Translations under genes and position numbers: made by a program
Source: Microvirga subterranea
GTDB lineage: Bacteria; Pseudomonadota; Alphaproteobacteria; Rhizobiales; Beijerinckiaceae
Length of the DNA stretch: 64,000 bases
Assembly: GCF_003350535.1 (NCBI RefSeq)
Contig: NZ_QQBB01000006.1
Coordinates: forward strand, 62,001-126,000
Reading direction: 5' to 3'
Notes under the pieces: generated by a model
Seen by the model: only the letters and a program-made list of their open reading frames with translations
The model's database searches: none
Told to the model about the DNA's origin: nothing
In this document: positions 25,497 to 34,603 of the stretch, piece by piece
Position numbering within the stretch: the stretch's first letter is position 1
Layout of the letters: the number at the start of each line of letters is the position of its first letter

Positions 25497-27632
25497 ATGC
25501 AGCAAGCGGGACGAAAGCCGGTCCTCTGGTCCCTGCAGGCCGTCGTTGCGCTCGTCTTCACCCTGATCGTCCTGGCGATCTCCGGCGCCCTGATCGGGTT
25601 CAACCATTACCAGCTCACCGCACTCACATTCCGGGACGCCGAGGAGGATTTCCAGCGGATCACCGGCAGCATCAAGGACGAGATCGCGGGCAGCCTCCGC
25701 GTCGCCGGATCGGTGCTCGACACCGCATCGCTCACCATCGATCCAGACCTGCCCCTGGAGCGGCTGGCCGCCGTGCTGACGCCGGTTCTCAAGGACCTTG
25801 ACCGGGCGCTGCCAGCCGCGATGGGAATCTTCGTCGGCCGCGGGGACGGGAGCCATGTGGTCGTCCAGAGCCTCGACGGCGTGCGCCCGCCTGAAATCGG
25901 CCCGGGCCCGGAGAACGCTGCCTATGCGTTCATGCTCGTCGAGCCGACCGCGGACGGCCAGATGGCGACCTGGATCGTCACTGACGGCGAGGGAAGGGAA
26001 CTCCGCCGGATGCCGCCGCAGCCGACCACGTTCGATCCTCGCAAGCGGCCCTGGTATGGGGCGAGCATGGCGAGCGCCGGCATCATCCTGACGCCTCCGT
26101 ATCGGTTCGCGAACGTACCGGAGGCAGGGATCACGCTGGCGCGGCAGGCGCGCCAGAGGGACGGGGCCGTCTTCGGCATTGACATGACCCTCGCGAGCCT
26201 CGACCAGTATCTCGATCGCCTGCGCTTCCCGCCGGAACTCGAACTGCTGATCTTCGACACCTCCGGCACGCTGATCGCTCATCCCCGCGGCGGCTCCTAT
26301 CGCCAGATCCGACAGGCGGACCGCGAGGATCGGCTCCTGACGATCTCCGATCTCGGATCGCCTCTCCTCAGCGGCATGTTCCGCATCTACCAGGAGACCC
26401 CGGGCGGGCAGGCGCGAAGCACGTCGTTCTCGGTCGGCGGAGAGGATTATTTCGGCCGCACGGAGCGGGTGGGGCAGGGATTCGACAACCTGATCATCAG
26501 CCTTGCCATCCCGTATGAGACGATGATGGGGCCGGCCGAGAGCATCCGGACGAGCCTTCTGGTGATTTCCGCCAGCTCGGTCGCGCTGGCCCTGCTGATC
26601 GTGATGCTGGCCTCGCGCCATCTCGCCCTGCCGCTGCGCCGCGCCGCCGAGGACATCCGCCGCATCATGCGCTTCGAGTTCGGGCATGCGCGCCGGCCGC
26701 CGTCCCAGGTGGTCGAGGTGCAGGAGCTCTCGCGCGCTATCGACACCCTCGAGATCGCGCTCAGCAACTTCATGCGCTACGTGCCGAATGCCCTCGTGCG
26801 CGGGATCGTCGGGCGCACCTTCTCGTCCGACCTCGGCGGAAAGCGCCAGCCCATCACGGTGCTCTTCACCGACGTCGCCGGCTTCACGACCATGGCGGAA
26901 GGGCTCGATCCCGAGGCCGTGATGGCCAAGACCTCGCGCTACTTCAACGAGATCGGAAGCGAGCTCGTGCGCTCCGGCGCAACCATCGACAAGTACATCG
27001 GCGACAGCATCATGGCGTTCTGGAACGCGCCCGAGGAGCGCGACGACCATGTGTCGCTCGCCTGTCTCGGCGCCTTGCGCGCAGCGCGACGGCTCGACCG
27101 GCTCAACGCAGAATTCGCCGCTGAGGGCGGAGCGCCCATGAAGACGCGCTTCGGGCTGCATACGGGCGAGGCGGTCGTCGGCAATGTCGGCTCGATCGAC
27201 CGCGTCAACTACACGGCCCTGGGTCACACGGTGAACATGGCGTCGCGGTTCGAGAAGCTGAACAAGCGCTACGGCACGACGATCCTCGTCAGCGAGGACG
27301 TCCGGAAGGCCGCCGGCGACGACTTTGTCTTCCGCTTCGTCGACGAGACCGTGCCAGAGGGCGCGCATCGCCCGATCACCGTCCATGAGCTTCTCGGGAC
27401 CACCCTGACGGACGAGCCGGATCTGGAACCATTTCCCGAGCGTCTTTCGACGCTCGAAGCCTGGGAAAAGGCGCGCGCCAGCTACGAGGCCGGGCGCTGG
27501 GAGGATTCGGCGGCCCGGCTCGCGGACCTCGTAACCGACGCGCCCGGCGACCGGCTTTTCGAGATTTATCTGCAGCGCTGCCATGCTAAGCTCGAGGCAG
27601 CTTCCGCCGACGGCGCCCTGACCCGGTCCTGA
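25497..27632 (+). CDS. membrane-bound class III adenylate/guanylate cyclase with Cache sensor
   Basis: A 711-residue sensor enzyme. It has a first membrane helix at about residues 14-37, a periplasmic dCache-like sensor with the typical RKRPWYGAS motif near residue 180, and a second helix at about 350-375. A HAMP-like linker and a class III cyclase domain (about 445-635) follow. Metal-binding Asp lie in FTDVAGFTTMAEG and KYIGDSIMAFW, and the transition-state Asn/Arg in HTVNMASRFE. A Lys in TIDKYIGD is the adenine-selecting position, so cAMP is the likely product. A ~70-residue C-terminal extension follows. The ligand is unknown. Confidence 0.92.
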   Translation: MQQAGRKPVLWSLQAVVALVFTLIVLAISGALIGFNHYQLTALTFRDAEEDFQRITGSIKDEIAGSLRVAGSVLDTASLTIDPDLPLERLAAVLTPVLKDLDRALPAAMGIFVGRGDGSHVVVQSLDGVRPPEIGPGPENAAYAFMLVEPTADGQMATWIVTDGEGRELRRMPPQPTTFDPRKRPWYGASMASAGIILTPPYRFANVPEAGITLARQARQRDGAVFGIDMTLASLDQYLDRLRFPPELELLIFDTSGTLIAHPRGGSYRQIRQADREDRLLTISDLGSPLLSGMFRIYQETPGGQARSTSFSVGGEDYFGRTERVGQGFDNLIISLAIPYETMMGPAESIRTSLLVISASSVALALLIVMLASRHLALPLRRAAEDIRRIMRFEFGHARRPPSQVVEVQELSRAIDTLEIALSNFMRYVPNALVRGIVGRTFSSDLGGKRQPITVLFTDVAGFTTMAEGLDPEAVMAKTSRYFNEIGSELVRSGATIDKYIGDSIMAFWNAPEERDDHVSLACLGALRAARRLDRLNAEFAAEGGAPMKTRFGLHTGEAVVGNVGSIDRVNYTALGHTVNMASRFEKLNKRYGTTILVSEDVRKAAGDDFVFRFVDETVPEGAHRPITVHELLGTTLTDEPDLEPFPERLSTLEAWEKARASYEAGRWEDSAARLADLVTDAPGDRLFEIYLQRCHAKLEAASADGALTRS

Positions 27633-27687
27633 GGCGGTTTTCCCAGCACCGACCGCCATTCCCGCTCCGCACCAGCTTGCCCGAACC

Positions 27688-28974
27688 ATGTCCGCCTATA
27701 TCGACTGCTATTACAGCCGAACGCTCGCCACGCCCGAGAGCTACCCGCGTGCCGAAGGGCGCATCAGGACCGACATCTGCATCGTCGGCGGCGGCCTTGC
27801 GGGCCTGACGGCGGCCTTGAAGCTGGCACGCCGCGGGCGCTCCGTGGTCCTGCTCGAGGCGCAACGCGTCGCCTGGGGCGCCTCGGGGCGAAACGGCGGC
27901 TTCGTGTCGGCCGGCTACGCGACCGGATTGTCCACCATCGAGCACCGGGTGGGGCCAGATCAGGCCGGCGAGCTGTACCGGCTCTCGATGGAAGGGGTCG
28001 AGATCGTCCGCCGGAATATCGCGGATCTCGGCATCACGGAGGCTCAGCCCGTTCCCGGCATCGTCAAGGCGCTGCGCTACGATTCGCGCGGTGCGTTGCG
28101 CCAGACGCGCGACAGGATGGAGCGGGATTTCGGGCTGAGGCAGCGCCATCTCTCCGGCGACGAGGTGCGGGCCATGTTCGTCTCGCCGAAGTACCGAGAA
28201 GGGCTCGTCGACGAGCAGGCCTTCCACTTCCATCCGCTCAATTACGGCCGGGCTCTCGCGCGGGAGTCGGCGCGATGCGGCGCCGCCATCTACGAGAACT
28301 CGGGTGTCGTGTCGGCGGAGTTGGAGGGGCCGCGCAAGATCCTCCGGACGGCCGGGGCTCAGATCGAGGCAGAGCAGGTGCTGGTCACGACCGGCGGCTA
28401 TACGGGAGCGATTCTGCCGGACCTCAAGCGCTCCTTCCTGCCCATCGCGACCTACGTGCTCCTGACGGAGCAGGCGCCGGATCTGGTGCGCAGCGCCATC
28501 CGCACTTCCGCGGCGGTTCTCGACGACCGGAGGGCGGGAGACTACTACCGCCTCGTCGACGGAGGGACCCGCATCCTCTGGGGCGGCCGCATCACGACGC
28601 GCACGACGGACCCGCGGAACATCGCGGCGTTGCTCAGGCGCGAAATGGTCGGAACCTACCCCCAGCTCAGCGGCCTGAAGGTCGAGGTGGCATGGTCCGG
28701 CCTCATGTCCTATGCGCGCCACCTCATGCCGCAAATCGGGCAGCTTCGCCCGGGTGTTTGGTTCTGCACCGCCTTCGGTGGGCACGGCATGAACACGACG
28801 GCCATCGGCGGGACGGTGATCGCCGAGGGGATCGGCGGAGACAGCGACCGCTATCGCCTGTTCGCGCCCTTCGGACTGGATTGGAACGGCGGCGTGTTGG
28901 GACGCGCCGCCGCTCAGCTGACCTACTGGTCGTATCAGGCAGCCGATGCGGTTCGCGAGTACCGCGCCTCCTGA
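27688..28974 (+). CDS. FAD-dependent amine oxidoreductase (PuuB-like)
   Basis: A 428-residue DAO-family flavoprotein. The FAD dinucleotide-binding motif is CIVGGGLAGLTAAL near residue 33, and ARRGRSVVLLEAQRVAWGAS follows. SGRNGGFVSAG is the flavin-proximal loop seen in gamma-glutamylputrescine oxidases. The C-terminal FGGHGMNTTAIGG closes the FAD site. It probably oxidises a secondary amine or gamma-glutamylated polyamine, releasing an aldehyde and H2O2. No other polyamine gene lies directly beside it. Confidence 0.9.
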   Translation: MSAYIDCYYSRTLATPESYPRAEGRIRTDICIVGGGLAGLTAALKLARRGRSVVLLEAQRVAWGASGRNGGFVSAGYATGLSTIEHRVGPDQAGELYRLSMEGVEIVRRNIADLGITEAQPVPGIVKALRYDSRGALRQTRDRMERDFGLRQRHLSGDEVRAMFVSPKYREGLVDEQAFHFHPLNYGRALARESARCGAAIYENSGVVSAELEGPRKILRTAGAQIEAEQVLVTTGGYTGAILPDLKRSFLPIATYVLLTEQAPDLVRSAIRTSAAVLDDRRAGDYYRLVDGGTRILWGGRITTRTTDPRNIAALLRREMVGTYPQLSGLKVEVAWSGLMSYARHLMPQIGQLRPGVWFCTAFGGHGMNTTAIGGTVIAEGIGGDSDRYRLFAPFGLDWNGGVLGRAAAQLTYWSYQAADAVREYRAS

Positions 28975-28984
28975 GGGTGGGGCC

Positions 28985-29287
28985 TCAGCCGCCGACCGTG
29001 CCTGAGGTCGTCCCGAAGCGGCGGCTCTCGCAGGAGCAGGAATCGCCCTGGGACACCGGCTCGCCGATCCAGCACACGCCCTTCGGCGTAACACAGGTCG
29101 CCCCTTGGTTCATTCCCGCCCGGGTTCGCTCATAGGCGCGCAGCCGATGCTCGCGGAAATAGGTCCGGTCGACAGAGCGGAACTGTGCCTGGACCGTATC
29201 CTGGTCGAGCGCCGGCTCCGTATCGGCCGCGAGGGCGTTCGCGGAGCCTATGAGCAGAACGAGGCAGGATGCAAAGAATGAACGCAT
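28985..29287 (-). CDS. small secreted cysteine-containing protein, unknown function
   Basis: A 100-residue protein with a clear signal peptide (MRSFFASCLVLLIGSANALA). The mature part has four Cys near the C-terminus, in CVTPKGVCWIGEP and SCSCESRRFG, suggesting disulfides. The ATG at 29287 is preceded by GGGAG at a good distance; the open frame extends upstream but has no better start. It converges with the flavoprotein gene. I do not recognise a family. Confidence 0.65.
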   Translation of the reverse strand: MRSFFASCLVLLIGSANALAADTEPALDQDTVQAQFRSVDRTYFREHRLRAYERTRAGMNQGATCVTPKGVCWIGEPVSQGDSCSCESRRFGTTSGTVGG

Positions 29288-29622
29288 CAACATCTCCCAA
29301 ATCGAATCTCGAAACGCAGTAAGGACGGCTTCCTCCCATCCTTCCGTTAAGGAAGGCAACCCCGGATCGGGAGGGACCGCCCGTGCAGAGGCGCGCTTGA
29401 GGAAGGACGCGGGCCCTAATCACGAGCCTGCACAAGGGCTTCGGCATCGATGGCGAGGGTGCGGCGTGTCTGAGCGAAGGCCTGTCACGATCGCTTGAGC
29501 GCCGGCAGGTCGGGGAGTGTCGAACCCGACCGTTGGGCTCAACTTCTCAAACCGGGTCGAGGCAGGACGTCTGAATGACGACGGAAAGAGCACGGCTCGC
29601 GCGCGTGCCTGCCGCCGCCTGG
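29288..29622. other. intergenic region, no gene seen
   Basis: 335 bp between two minus-strand small genes. It should hold the promoter of the secreted protein gene. Open frames here lack ribosome-binding sites and coding-like composition. Confidence 0.5.
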
Positions 29623-29925
29623 TCAGTGCATGTTCTCTTTCCGGAAAGCCCCCAGGGGGGAGGCGCCGACCTGTTCCTGGACCGCCTTCAACTCCTTGAC
29701 CCTGTCGCGGAAATGCTGGGCGATCGCCTCGGAGACGAGCGCCGTTGCCTCCGTAGTGGGAGGAACGTCCTGCGACGAGTGGATCATGGCGATGGCGCTC
29801 ATCACCCCGTCATAGATCTCGCGCTCGCTCAGCAGCAGCTTTCCATCCTTCACCGACGCATCCAGGATCGCCTTGAAGCATCCCTCCCGGACTCGCTTGG
29901 CGTATTCCTCGTCGAAATCCTTCAT
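29623..29925 (-). CDS. small cytosolic protein, unknown function
   Basis: A 100-residue, soluble, highly charged and mostly helical protein beginning MKDFDEEYAKRVREGCFKA. GGAGG stands 9 bp before the ATG at 29925, which I prefer over a GTG six codons upstream. There is no signal peptide or recognised motif. The composition looks coding, not a shadow. It stands alone between two long intergenic stretches. Confidence 0.6.
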   Translation of the reverse strand: MKDFDEEYAKRVREGCFKAILDASVKDGKLLLSEREIYDGVMSAIAMIHSSQDVPPTTEATALVSEAIAQHFRDRVKELKAVQEQVGASPLGAFRKENMH

Positions 29926-30667
29926 CTCAGGTTTCCTCCCCACGAAGCATGTGGGGTCCTATCGATCGGCAGGCCGCTTTCGCCTCCTGCCGCATGCGCG
30001 ACCGAGGACCTGTAGCAGCGGCAGGCCGGCGCAACGGCATCCGCGACGAATAGCATTGTATGGCAAGGGCAGATCCACCCAACGGCCAGGCTCCCAGGTT
30101 GAGGTCGCGTCGCGACAGGTCGTCTGATTTCGATGGTATTTTAAGGGCATAGCTGGCCCGAGTCTTGCGCGTATTGTGGCAATAATGGGTTGCGCGGGCA
30201 GAGTTGCCGGGATGACGCGCCGCTTTGCTGTTGACAAGAGCCCTTGAGCGTCACGGTCCGCTCTTCGAGAGAGTCCCTGGGGGAGATCGTCCGGCGACGA
30301 AGAGCGAGGTCATCCTCTGCAACGTGCGTCGGGTCCAGTTCTCATGAAGTGCGATAGGCAGGATCCAGCTTTTGTTAATCAAGCAAGATCCATTTTTGAT
30401 CTCGTTGTAAGGTCGTTGCGGCAAGCTGTTCAAAGTCTATTCGGAAAACCGATCTTTATAGTAGGCTATAGTAAGGCTGCTTTGTTTTTCGAATAAGCGA
30501 AGTTTTAACCGTAATATGTTTGTTCTGTCCTTATTGGGACAGATGTCGCGGGCAGATTGCGCAAATTTGCTCGTATTGCCTTCAGAGGACTTTACGTCAT
30601 TGGGGTGCCCCAGGTCGTTCAGCCGGCATGCCATCTTCCCGCACAAAAAGAACTAACCGAGGGAACC
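29926..30667. other. 742-bp intergenic region, AT-rich right half
   Basis: No convincing ORF. The left part holds a sigma-54-type promoter motif at 30154-30169. The part from about 30350 to 30550 is strikingly AT-rich for this genome and includes two TATAGTA copies 10 bp apart (30457-30463 and 30467-30473). One of these could be a -10 element for the chemoreceptor gene. A small RNA could be encoded here, but I see no terminator that defines one. Confidence 0.5.
30154..30169 (+). promoter_or_regulatory. candidate sigma-54 (RpoN) promoter
   Basis: The sequence TGGCCCGAGTCTTGCG matches the -24/-12 consensus TGGCACGNNNNTTGCW at all but two defined positions. The invariant GG and GC are exactly 10 bp apart. 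The nearest downstream gene is the chemoreceptor, about 500 bp away. Confidence 0.5.
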
Positions 30668-32353
30668 ATGCGCCTGAAGAAGCTTGGCATTGCCACGAAA
30701 ATCCAATCCATCACCCTGGCCGCCTTGATCGGTGTCGCAGCCGTCGCCGGCCTTTCGCTGTTCCAGCTGCGTGAGGAGATCGTCTCGGCGCAGGCCGTGA
30801 AGACGCAGCAGGTCGTGGAGGCGGCCTATGGCATTCTCGCCCATTACGAAGCGGAGGAGCGGGCCGGGAGGATGACCCGTGAAGCGGCCCAGAAGGCCGC
30901 CATGCAGACCCTTCGGGGCCTGCGTTACGACAAGCAAGAGTACTTCTGGATCAACGACATGCATCCGCGCATGCTGATGCACCCGATCAAGCCGGAACTC
31001 GAGGGGCAGGACCTGTCCGAGAACAAGGATCCGACCGGCAAGAGGCTGTTCGTGGCCTTTGTGGACACGGTGAAGCAGAGCGGGGCGGGTTTCGTCCCCT
31101 ATCTCTGGCCCAAGCCCGGAGCGGAGGAGCCCGTGGGCAAGATCTCCTACGTGCAGGGCTTCAAGCCCTGGGGCTGGATCATCGGCTCGGGCGTCTACAC
31201 CGACGACACCGCCGCGAAGGTCCACAGGACCGCCATGGAGCTGATGGGGGGCATCGCCCTGATCGTCCTCGTCATCGCCGCCGTCGCGACGCTGATCGGC
31301 CGGAGCGTGACCGGGCCGATCCTAGCCCTCAGCCGGACGATGCGCGCGCTCGCGGCGGGCGAGAAGCATGTCGAGATTCCGGCCCGGACCCGAAGCGACG
31401 AGCTGGGCGAGATGGCCCAGGCGGTCGATGTGTTCAAGAAGGTTCTCGTCGAGAAGGATAACGCGGAGGCTGTCGCGGCGGTGGAGGCCGACGCGAAGGC
31501 CCGGCGGGCCCAGCGCCTGGACGAGATCGCCAGGCATTTCGAGGCGAGCGTCTCCGCCCTGACGCGTGGCCTCTCGGGCGCGGCCCATGAGATGGAGACG
31601 ACAGCGCAGGCCATGGCGGCGACGGCGGAGCAAACGAACCATCAGTCGAGCAGCGTCGCACACGCCGCAGAGCGGACTGCCGCCAACGTGCAGACCGTTG
31701 CGGCCGCCACGGAGGAACTGTCCATCTCCACGCGGGAGATCGCCGCGCAGGTGGCTCACTCGACCCAGATCGCAGGAACGGCCGTCGAGGGCGCCAAGCG
31801 CACGGACGCCACCGTGCAGGCGCTCGTCACGACCGCAGAGCGGATCGGAAGCGTCGTCGCCCTCATCAATACCATCGCGGCGCAGACCAACCTCCTGGCG
31901 CTCAACGCCACCATCGAGGCGGCGCGTGCGGGCGAAGCCGGTAAGGGCTTCGCGGTCGTGGCCTCCGAGGTCAAGGAGCTGGCCGGCCAGACCACCAAGG
32001 CCACGGAGGAGATCAGCGCGCAGATCGCCGAGATCCAGCAGGTGACGCAGGAGGCCGTCACGGCCATCCAGAGCGTCGGCCGCACGATCGGGGAGATGTC
32101 CAGCGTCTCGAGCGCCATCGCGGCCGCGATCGAGGAGCAGGGAGCCGCCACCGCCGAGATCGCCCGGAACGTGCAGGAGGCCGCCCGCGGCACCGACGCC
32201 GTGTCGGGCAACATCGTCGAGCTGCGGCAGGGCGCGGGCCAGACCGGTACGGCGGCCTCGCAGGTGCTCGGCGCGGCCCAGGAACTGGCACGCCACTCGC
32301 AGGAACTCGGCGGCGAGGTCGAAGCGTTCCTCGCCGACGTGAAGGCTGCGTGA
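30668..32353 (+). CDS. methyl-accepting chemotaxis protein with single Cache sensor
   Basis: A 561-residue chemoreceptor. The order is: first membrane helix (about residues 12-34); periplasmic sCache_2 sensor with [20 protein letters not shown] and the [12 protein letters not shown] end; second helix (about 190-212); HAMP; and the cytoplasmic signalling domain. The hairpin tip is [20 protein letters not shown] with [16 protein letters not shown]. There is no C-terminal receptor-tether pentapeptide. The start at 30668 has GAGGGA upstream; the longer open frame lacks support. The ligand is unknown; sCache_2 sensors often bind small organic acids. Confidence 0.94.
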   Translation: MRLKKLGIATKIQSITLAALIGVAAVAGLSLFQLREEIVSAQAVKTQQVVEAAYGILAHYEAEERAGRMTREAAQKAAMQTLRGLRYDKQEYFWINDMHPRMLMHPIKPELEGQDLSENKDPTGKRLFVAFVDTVKQSGAGFVPYLWPKPGAEEPVGKISYVQGFKPWGWIIGSGVYTDDTAAKVHRTAMELMGGIALIVLVIAAVATLIGRSVTGPILALSRTMRALAAGEKHVEIPARTRSDELGEMAQAVDVFKKVLVEKDNAEAVAAVEADAKARRAQRLDEIARHFEASVSALTRGLSGAAHEMETTAQAMAATAEQTNHQSSSVAHAAERTAANVQTVAAATEELSISTREIAAQVAHSTQIAGTAVEGAKRTDATVQALVTTAERIGSVVALINTIAAQTNLLALNATIEAARAGEAGKGFAVVASEVKELAGQTTKATEEISAQIAEIQQVTQEAVTAIQSVGRTIGEMSSVSSAIAAAIEEQGAATAEIARNVQEAARGTDAVSGNIVELRQGAGQTGTAASQVLGAAQELARHSQELGGEVEAFLADVKAA

Positions 32354-32372
32354 GGCACGTCAGGTTGCGACG

Positions 32373-32412
32373 CGATCCGGCCGGAGACGCCCTGGCGTCT
32401 CCGGCCGGATCG
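32373..32412. terminator. bidirectional terminator between chemoreceptor and serralysin genes
   Basis: A near-uninterrupted 19-bp stem built on CCGGCCGGAGACGCC and its complement, with a minimal loop at 32392-32393. GTTT follows on the plus strand. It sits in the 69-bp gap between two convergent genes, so it can stop transcription from both sides. Confidence 0.85.
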
Positions 32413-32422
32413 GTTTGAGCGG

Positions 32423-34033
32423 TCAGAGGAAGAAGTCGCCGTTGTGCAGGGCGGAGGCCCCTTTCACCGCAATGGCGAAGTCGGCCAATCCATCGCCGTC
32501 CACGTCGCCGTAGACGACGAGGCTGCCGTTGTCCTTAACGTAGCGCAGCTCTCCGGCTTTCGCATGGAAGTCCTGCTTGCCGATGAAGCGGAAGGCTTGA
32601 TCGCCCTTGCGCGTGATGTTGGCGTCGATGAACGAGAGATCGATCTTGTCTCGTTGCGTGCGGGTGAAATCCTCGATGGTGTCGCGCCCGACGATGGAGA
32701 CGGTGCTGTCCGTGACGGCTTTGAACACGAAGCGGTCGGCCCCCGCGCCCCCGGAGAGGCGGTCGGCTCCGTGGCCGCCGTAGAGCCAGTCCTCGTCGCC
32801 GCCGCCGTTGATCCGGTCGCTTCCGCTGTTGCCGATCAGTTCGTCGTCGCCGCTGCTGCCCGACAGAACGTCGTTGCCCGCTCCACCAGAGAGACGGTTG
32901 TCGATGCCGTTGCCGATCAGGCGATCGTTGCCCTTGCCGCCGATCGCGCGCTCGATCATCGAGCGGGTGTCGCCCTGGTAAAGCAGCGCATTGGCGATGT
33001 TCCCCGGCGCATAGACCACACCGGACGATTCCTCCACGTCGGCAAGCTGGCTCCTGCTGAAGGTGGAGAATGCGCCCGGACGGAGGTCGACCGTCACCCC
33101 GGTCGAATAGCTGCGCAGATCGTAGGTGTCGATGCCGTTGCCGTCCCAGAGCGTCAGGAAGATCTTGCTGTTGGTCGGACGCTCCTGGCCGATGCCGTCG
33201 ATGAACATCTGACCTGTCTTCGGGCTCCAGGAATAGATCGTATTGCCGGCGTTCGTGTCGAAATTGGCGCCATAGAGATACTGCAGGGCGGCAATGTCGT
33301 CCTGCATGTAGGTCTGCGGTTCGTTCAGCTTGTCGCCTTTGAAGCTGAGATCCGATCCCGGGTACGACCGATAGGTCATGAGCGACCAAGCCTGCCCGTC
33401 ATGGTTGGCCGGAAGAGCTTTTGTGCCAGGCCGTGGCGACGGGCCCATGACGTATTCGCTCAGATCCTCATGGGTATAGTCGTCGTGACCGTGCTTGAGC
33501 CCGAGCGTGTGCCCGATCTCGTGCATGATGGTCGCCCAGCCCCAGTTCCCCTTTGCAGGCGTGGTGTAATAGGGCTGGTTCGTTTCGCCGAACCAGATGT
33601 CGCCGGCGTCCGACCGCGGACCGGGGAAGATGCCCATCGCCGATTGCACATAGGGGTTCGATGTTTGGGCGAAGCGGAGAACGGCCTGGTCCGAGGCGCT
33701 CTCGGTGATTTCGGAGAATGTCAGCTCGGTGTAGGACGCCACGAGGTTGAGTGCCGCACGCACCGCATGCGCCTGCTTGGCGTTGAAGGGATCGAAGCCG
33801 TTATTGACGTTCCCCGGATAGGCGTTGCCATAGAGCGCGCCGTCGGTCGGAAAGCTGTAGGTCAGGTTTTTGATCGTCCACTTCGAGCCGATCAGCGCAG
33901 CATCGATGTCTAGGGAGCCGCTGAAGTAATATGTCCCGTCCGGGGCCTGGTTGATCGGCAGGACCGTGGAGTTGTTGGCCGTCGGCCCTTTGGCGGCCGC
34001 GGCCAGGATCTGGCTCTTACTCGTGAAAATCAT
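32423..34033 (-). CDS. serralysin-like secreted zinc metalloprotease (M10B) with RTX repeats
   Basis: A 536-residue extracellular protease. The zinc-binding motif is MHEIGHTLGLKHGHD (about residue 170), and SLMTYRSYPGS is the Met-turn with its Tyr. The C-terminal half has glycine-rich RTX calcium repeats such as GGAGNDVLSGSSGDDELIG and GGHGADRLSGGAGADRF (about residues 370-440). It ends in the acidic-hydrophobic NGDFFL expected of a type I secretion signal. There is no Sec signal peptide. No type I exporter (HlyB/HlyD/TolC-like) gene is in the window, so export must rely on one elsewhere. Confidence 0.93.
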   Translation of the reverse strand: MIFTSKSQILAAAAKGPTANNSTVLPINQAPDGTYYFSGSLDIDAALIGSKWTIKNLTYSFPTDGALYGNAYPGNVNNGFDPFNAKQAHAVRAALNLVASYTELTFSEITESASDQAVLRFAQTSNPYVQSAMGIFPGPRSDAGDIWFGETNQPYYTTPAKGNWGWATIMHEIGHTLGLKHGHDDYTHEDLSEYVMGPSPRPGTKALPANHDGQAWSLMTYRSYPGSDLSFKGDKLNEPQTYMQDDIAALQYLYGANFDTNAGNTIYSWSPKTGQMFIDGIGQERPTNSKIFLTLWDGNGIDTYDLRSYSTGVTVDLRPGAFSTFSRSQLADVEESSGVVYAPGNIANALLYQGDTRSMIERAIGGKGNDRLIGNGIDNRLSGGAGNDVLSGSSGDDELIGNSGSDRINGGGDEDWLYGGHGADRLSGGAGADRFVFKAVTDSTVSIVGRDTIEDFTRTQRDKIDLSFIDANITRKGDQAFRFIGKQDFHAKAGELRYVKDNGSLVVYGDVDGDGLADFAIAVKGASALHNGDFFL

Positions 34034-34211
34034 GGAATGCCCCGGAAAATATTCTGCAAATCCGGTAGCAACTCAGCGTCATTCAGCCAAGGTAACTCTT
34101 CGTCATATTCGCATGCGATCAGGCAATTTGGTTACCGATCGATGTGCCAGCCCGTCTTAGGACTGGCGCGGGGGAGCGTGATTGCCTATATGAGGAGTGT
34201 CGGGTTTTGCC

Positions 34212-34481
34212 CGGCTATGATCGTAGAGGCCTAGTGGCATAGGCGTTCAGGACGCGGGTTCAATTCCCGCCGCCTCCACCACGAGCCGATCGGGCGCACT
34301 TTGCTGGGTCGGCTTCTGGAGGGGGCGACTTGGGTTCGACTGGGCGCAGTAAGGACTGGGCTGCGATTAGGCTGAGCTACGGCCTTGATAGTGCACATTC
34401 ACAAATGCCAACGACAACGTTGACATGGGTGCGGTTCGCCTCGCGGCGTAACCATCCGGGGCTCGGGAAAGCCTAGCAACA
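34212..34481 (+). ncRNA. ssrA: circularly permuted two-piece tmRNA
   Basis: The acceptor piece comes first and ends in a 5-bp T-arm (GCGGG, loop TTCAATT, CCCGC), then CGCCTCC and encoded ACCA ending at 34281. The coding piece starts after a 39-nt excised loop with GGGGGCG (34321-34327), which pairs with CGCCTCC through seven pairs including one G-U. Its next bases, ACTTGGGTTCGACTGGG, match the conserved tmRNA 5' region. The tag reading frame is at 34407-34451 and encodes ANDNVDMGAVRLAA, then TAA. GCCTA in the coding piece can pair with TAGGC in the acceptor piece. The permuted order is the form known from alphaproteobacteria. It rescues stalled ribosomes with SmpB. The 5' boundary is approximate. 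Confidence 0.92.
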
Positions 34482-34483
34482 GA

Positions 34484-34510
34484 AACGGCACCCTCGCGGT
34501 GCCGTTCCCA
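34484..34510 (+). terminator. rho-independent terminator of ssrA
   Basis: A perfect 9-bp stem AACGGCACC / GGTGCCGTT with loop CTCGC. The T-rich CCCATTTT follows. It directly follows the coding piece of the tmRNA. Confidence 0.85.
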
Positions 34511-34603
34511 TTTTCAGGCCTGTGAAACCCCGGAAGTTCGTTACATTATTTCCCTGTTAAGCCTTGGCCGGTAGCGTGCGCATGACTTTCTGGAGGAAAG
34601 ACC

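Noticed and set aside
25341..27689. A 782-codon antisense frame over the cyclase gene
   Set aside because: Shadow frame; the sense strand has complete sensor and cyclase domains.
30423..30460. A sigma-28 flagellar promoter before the chemoreceptor
   Set aside because: A CAAAGTCT and a CCGAT core are present, but the spacing is about 2 bp short and the -10 end does not match.
32755..32960. CRISPR-like short repeats
   Set aside because: The periodicity comes from the codons of glycine-rich RTX repeats inside the serralysin gene, not from identical repeats with unique spacers.
34240..34281. A tRNA gene suggested by a T-arm and encoded CCA
   Set aside because: There is no anticodon arm or D-arm. 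The 7-bp acceptor stem pairs with a downstream segment, which identifies permuted tmRNA instead.
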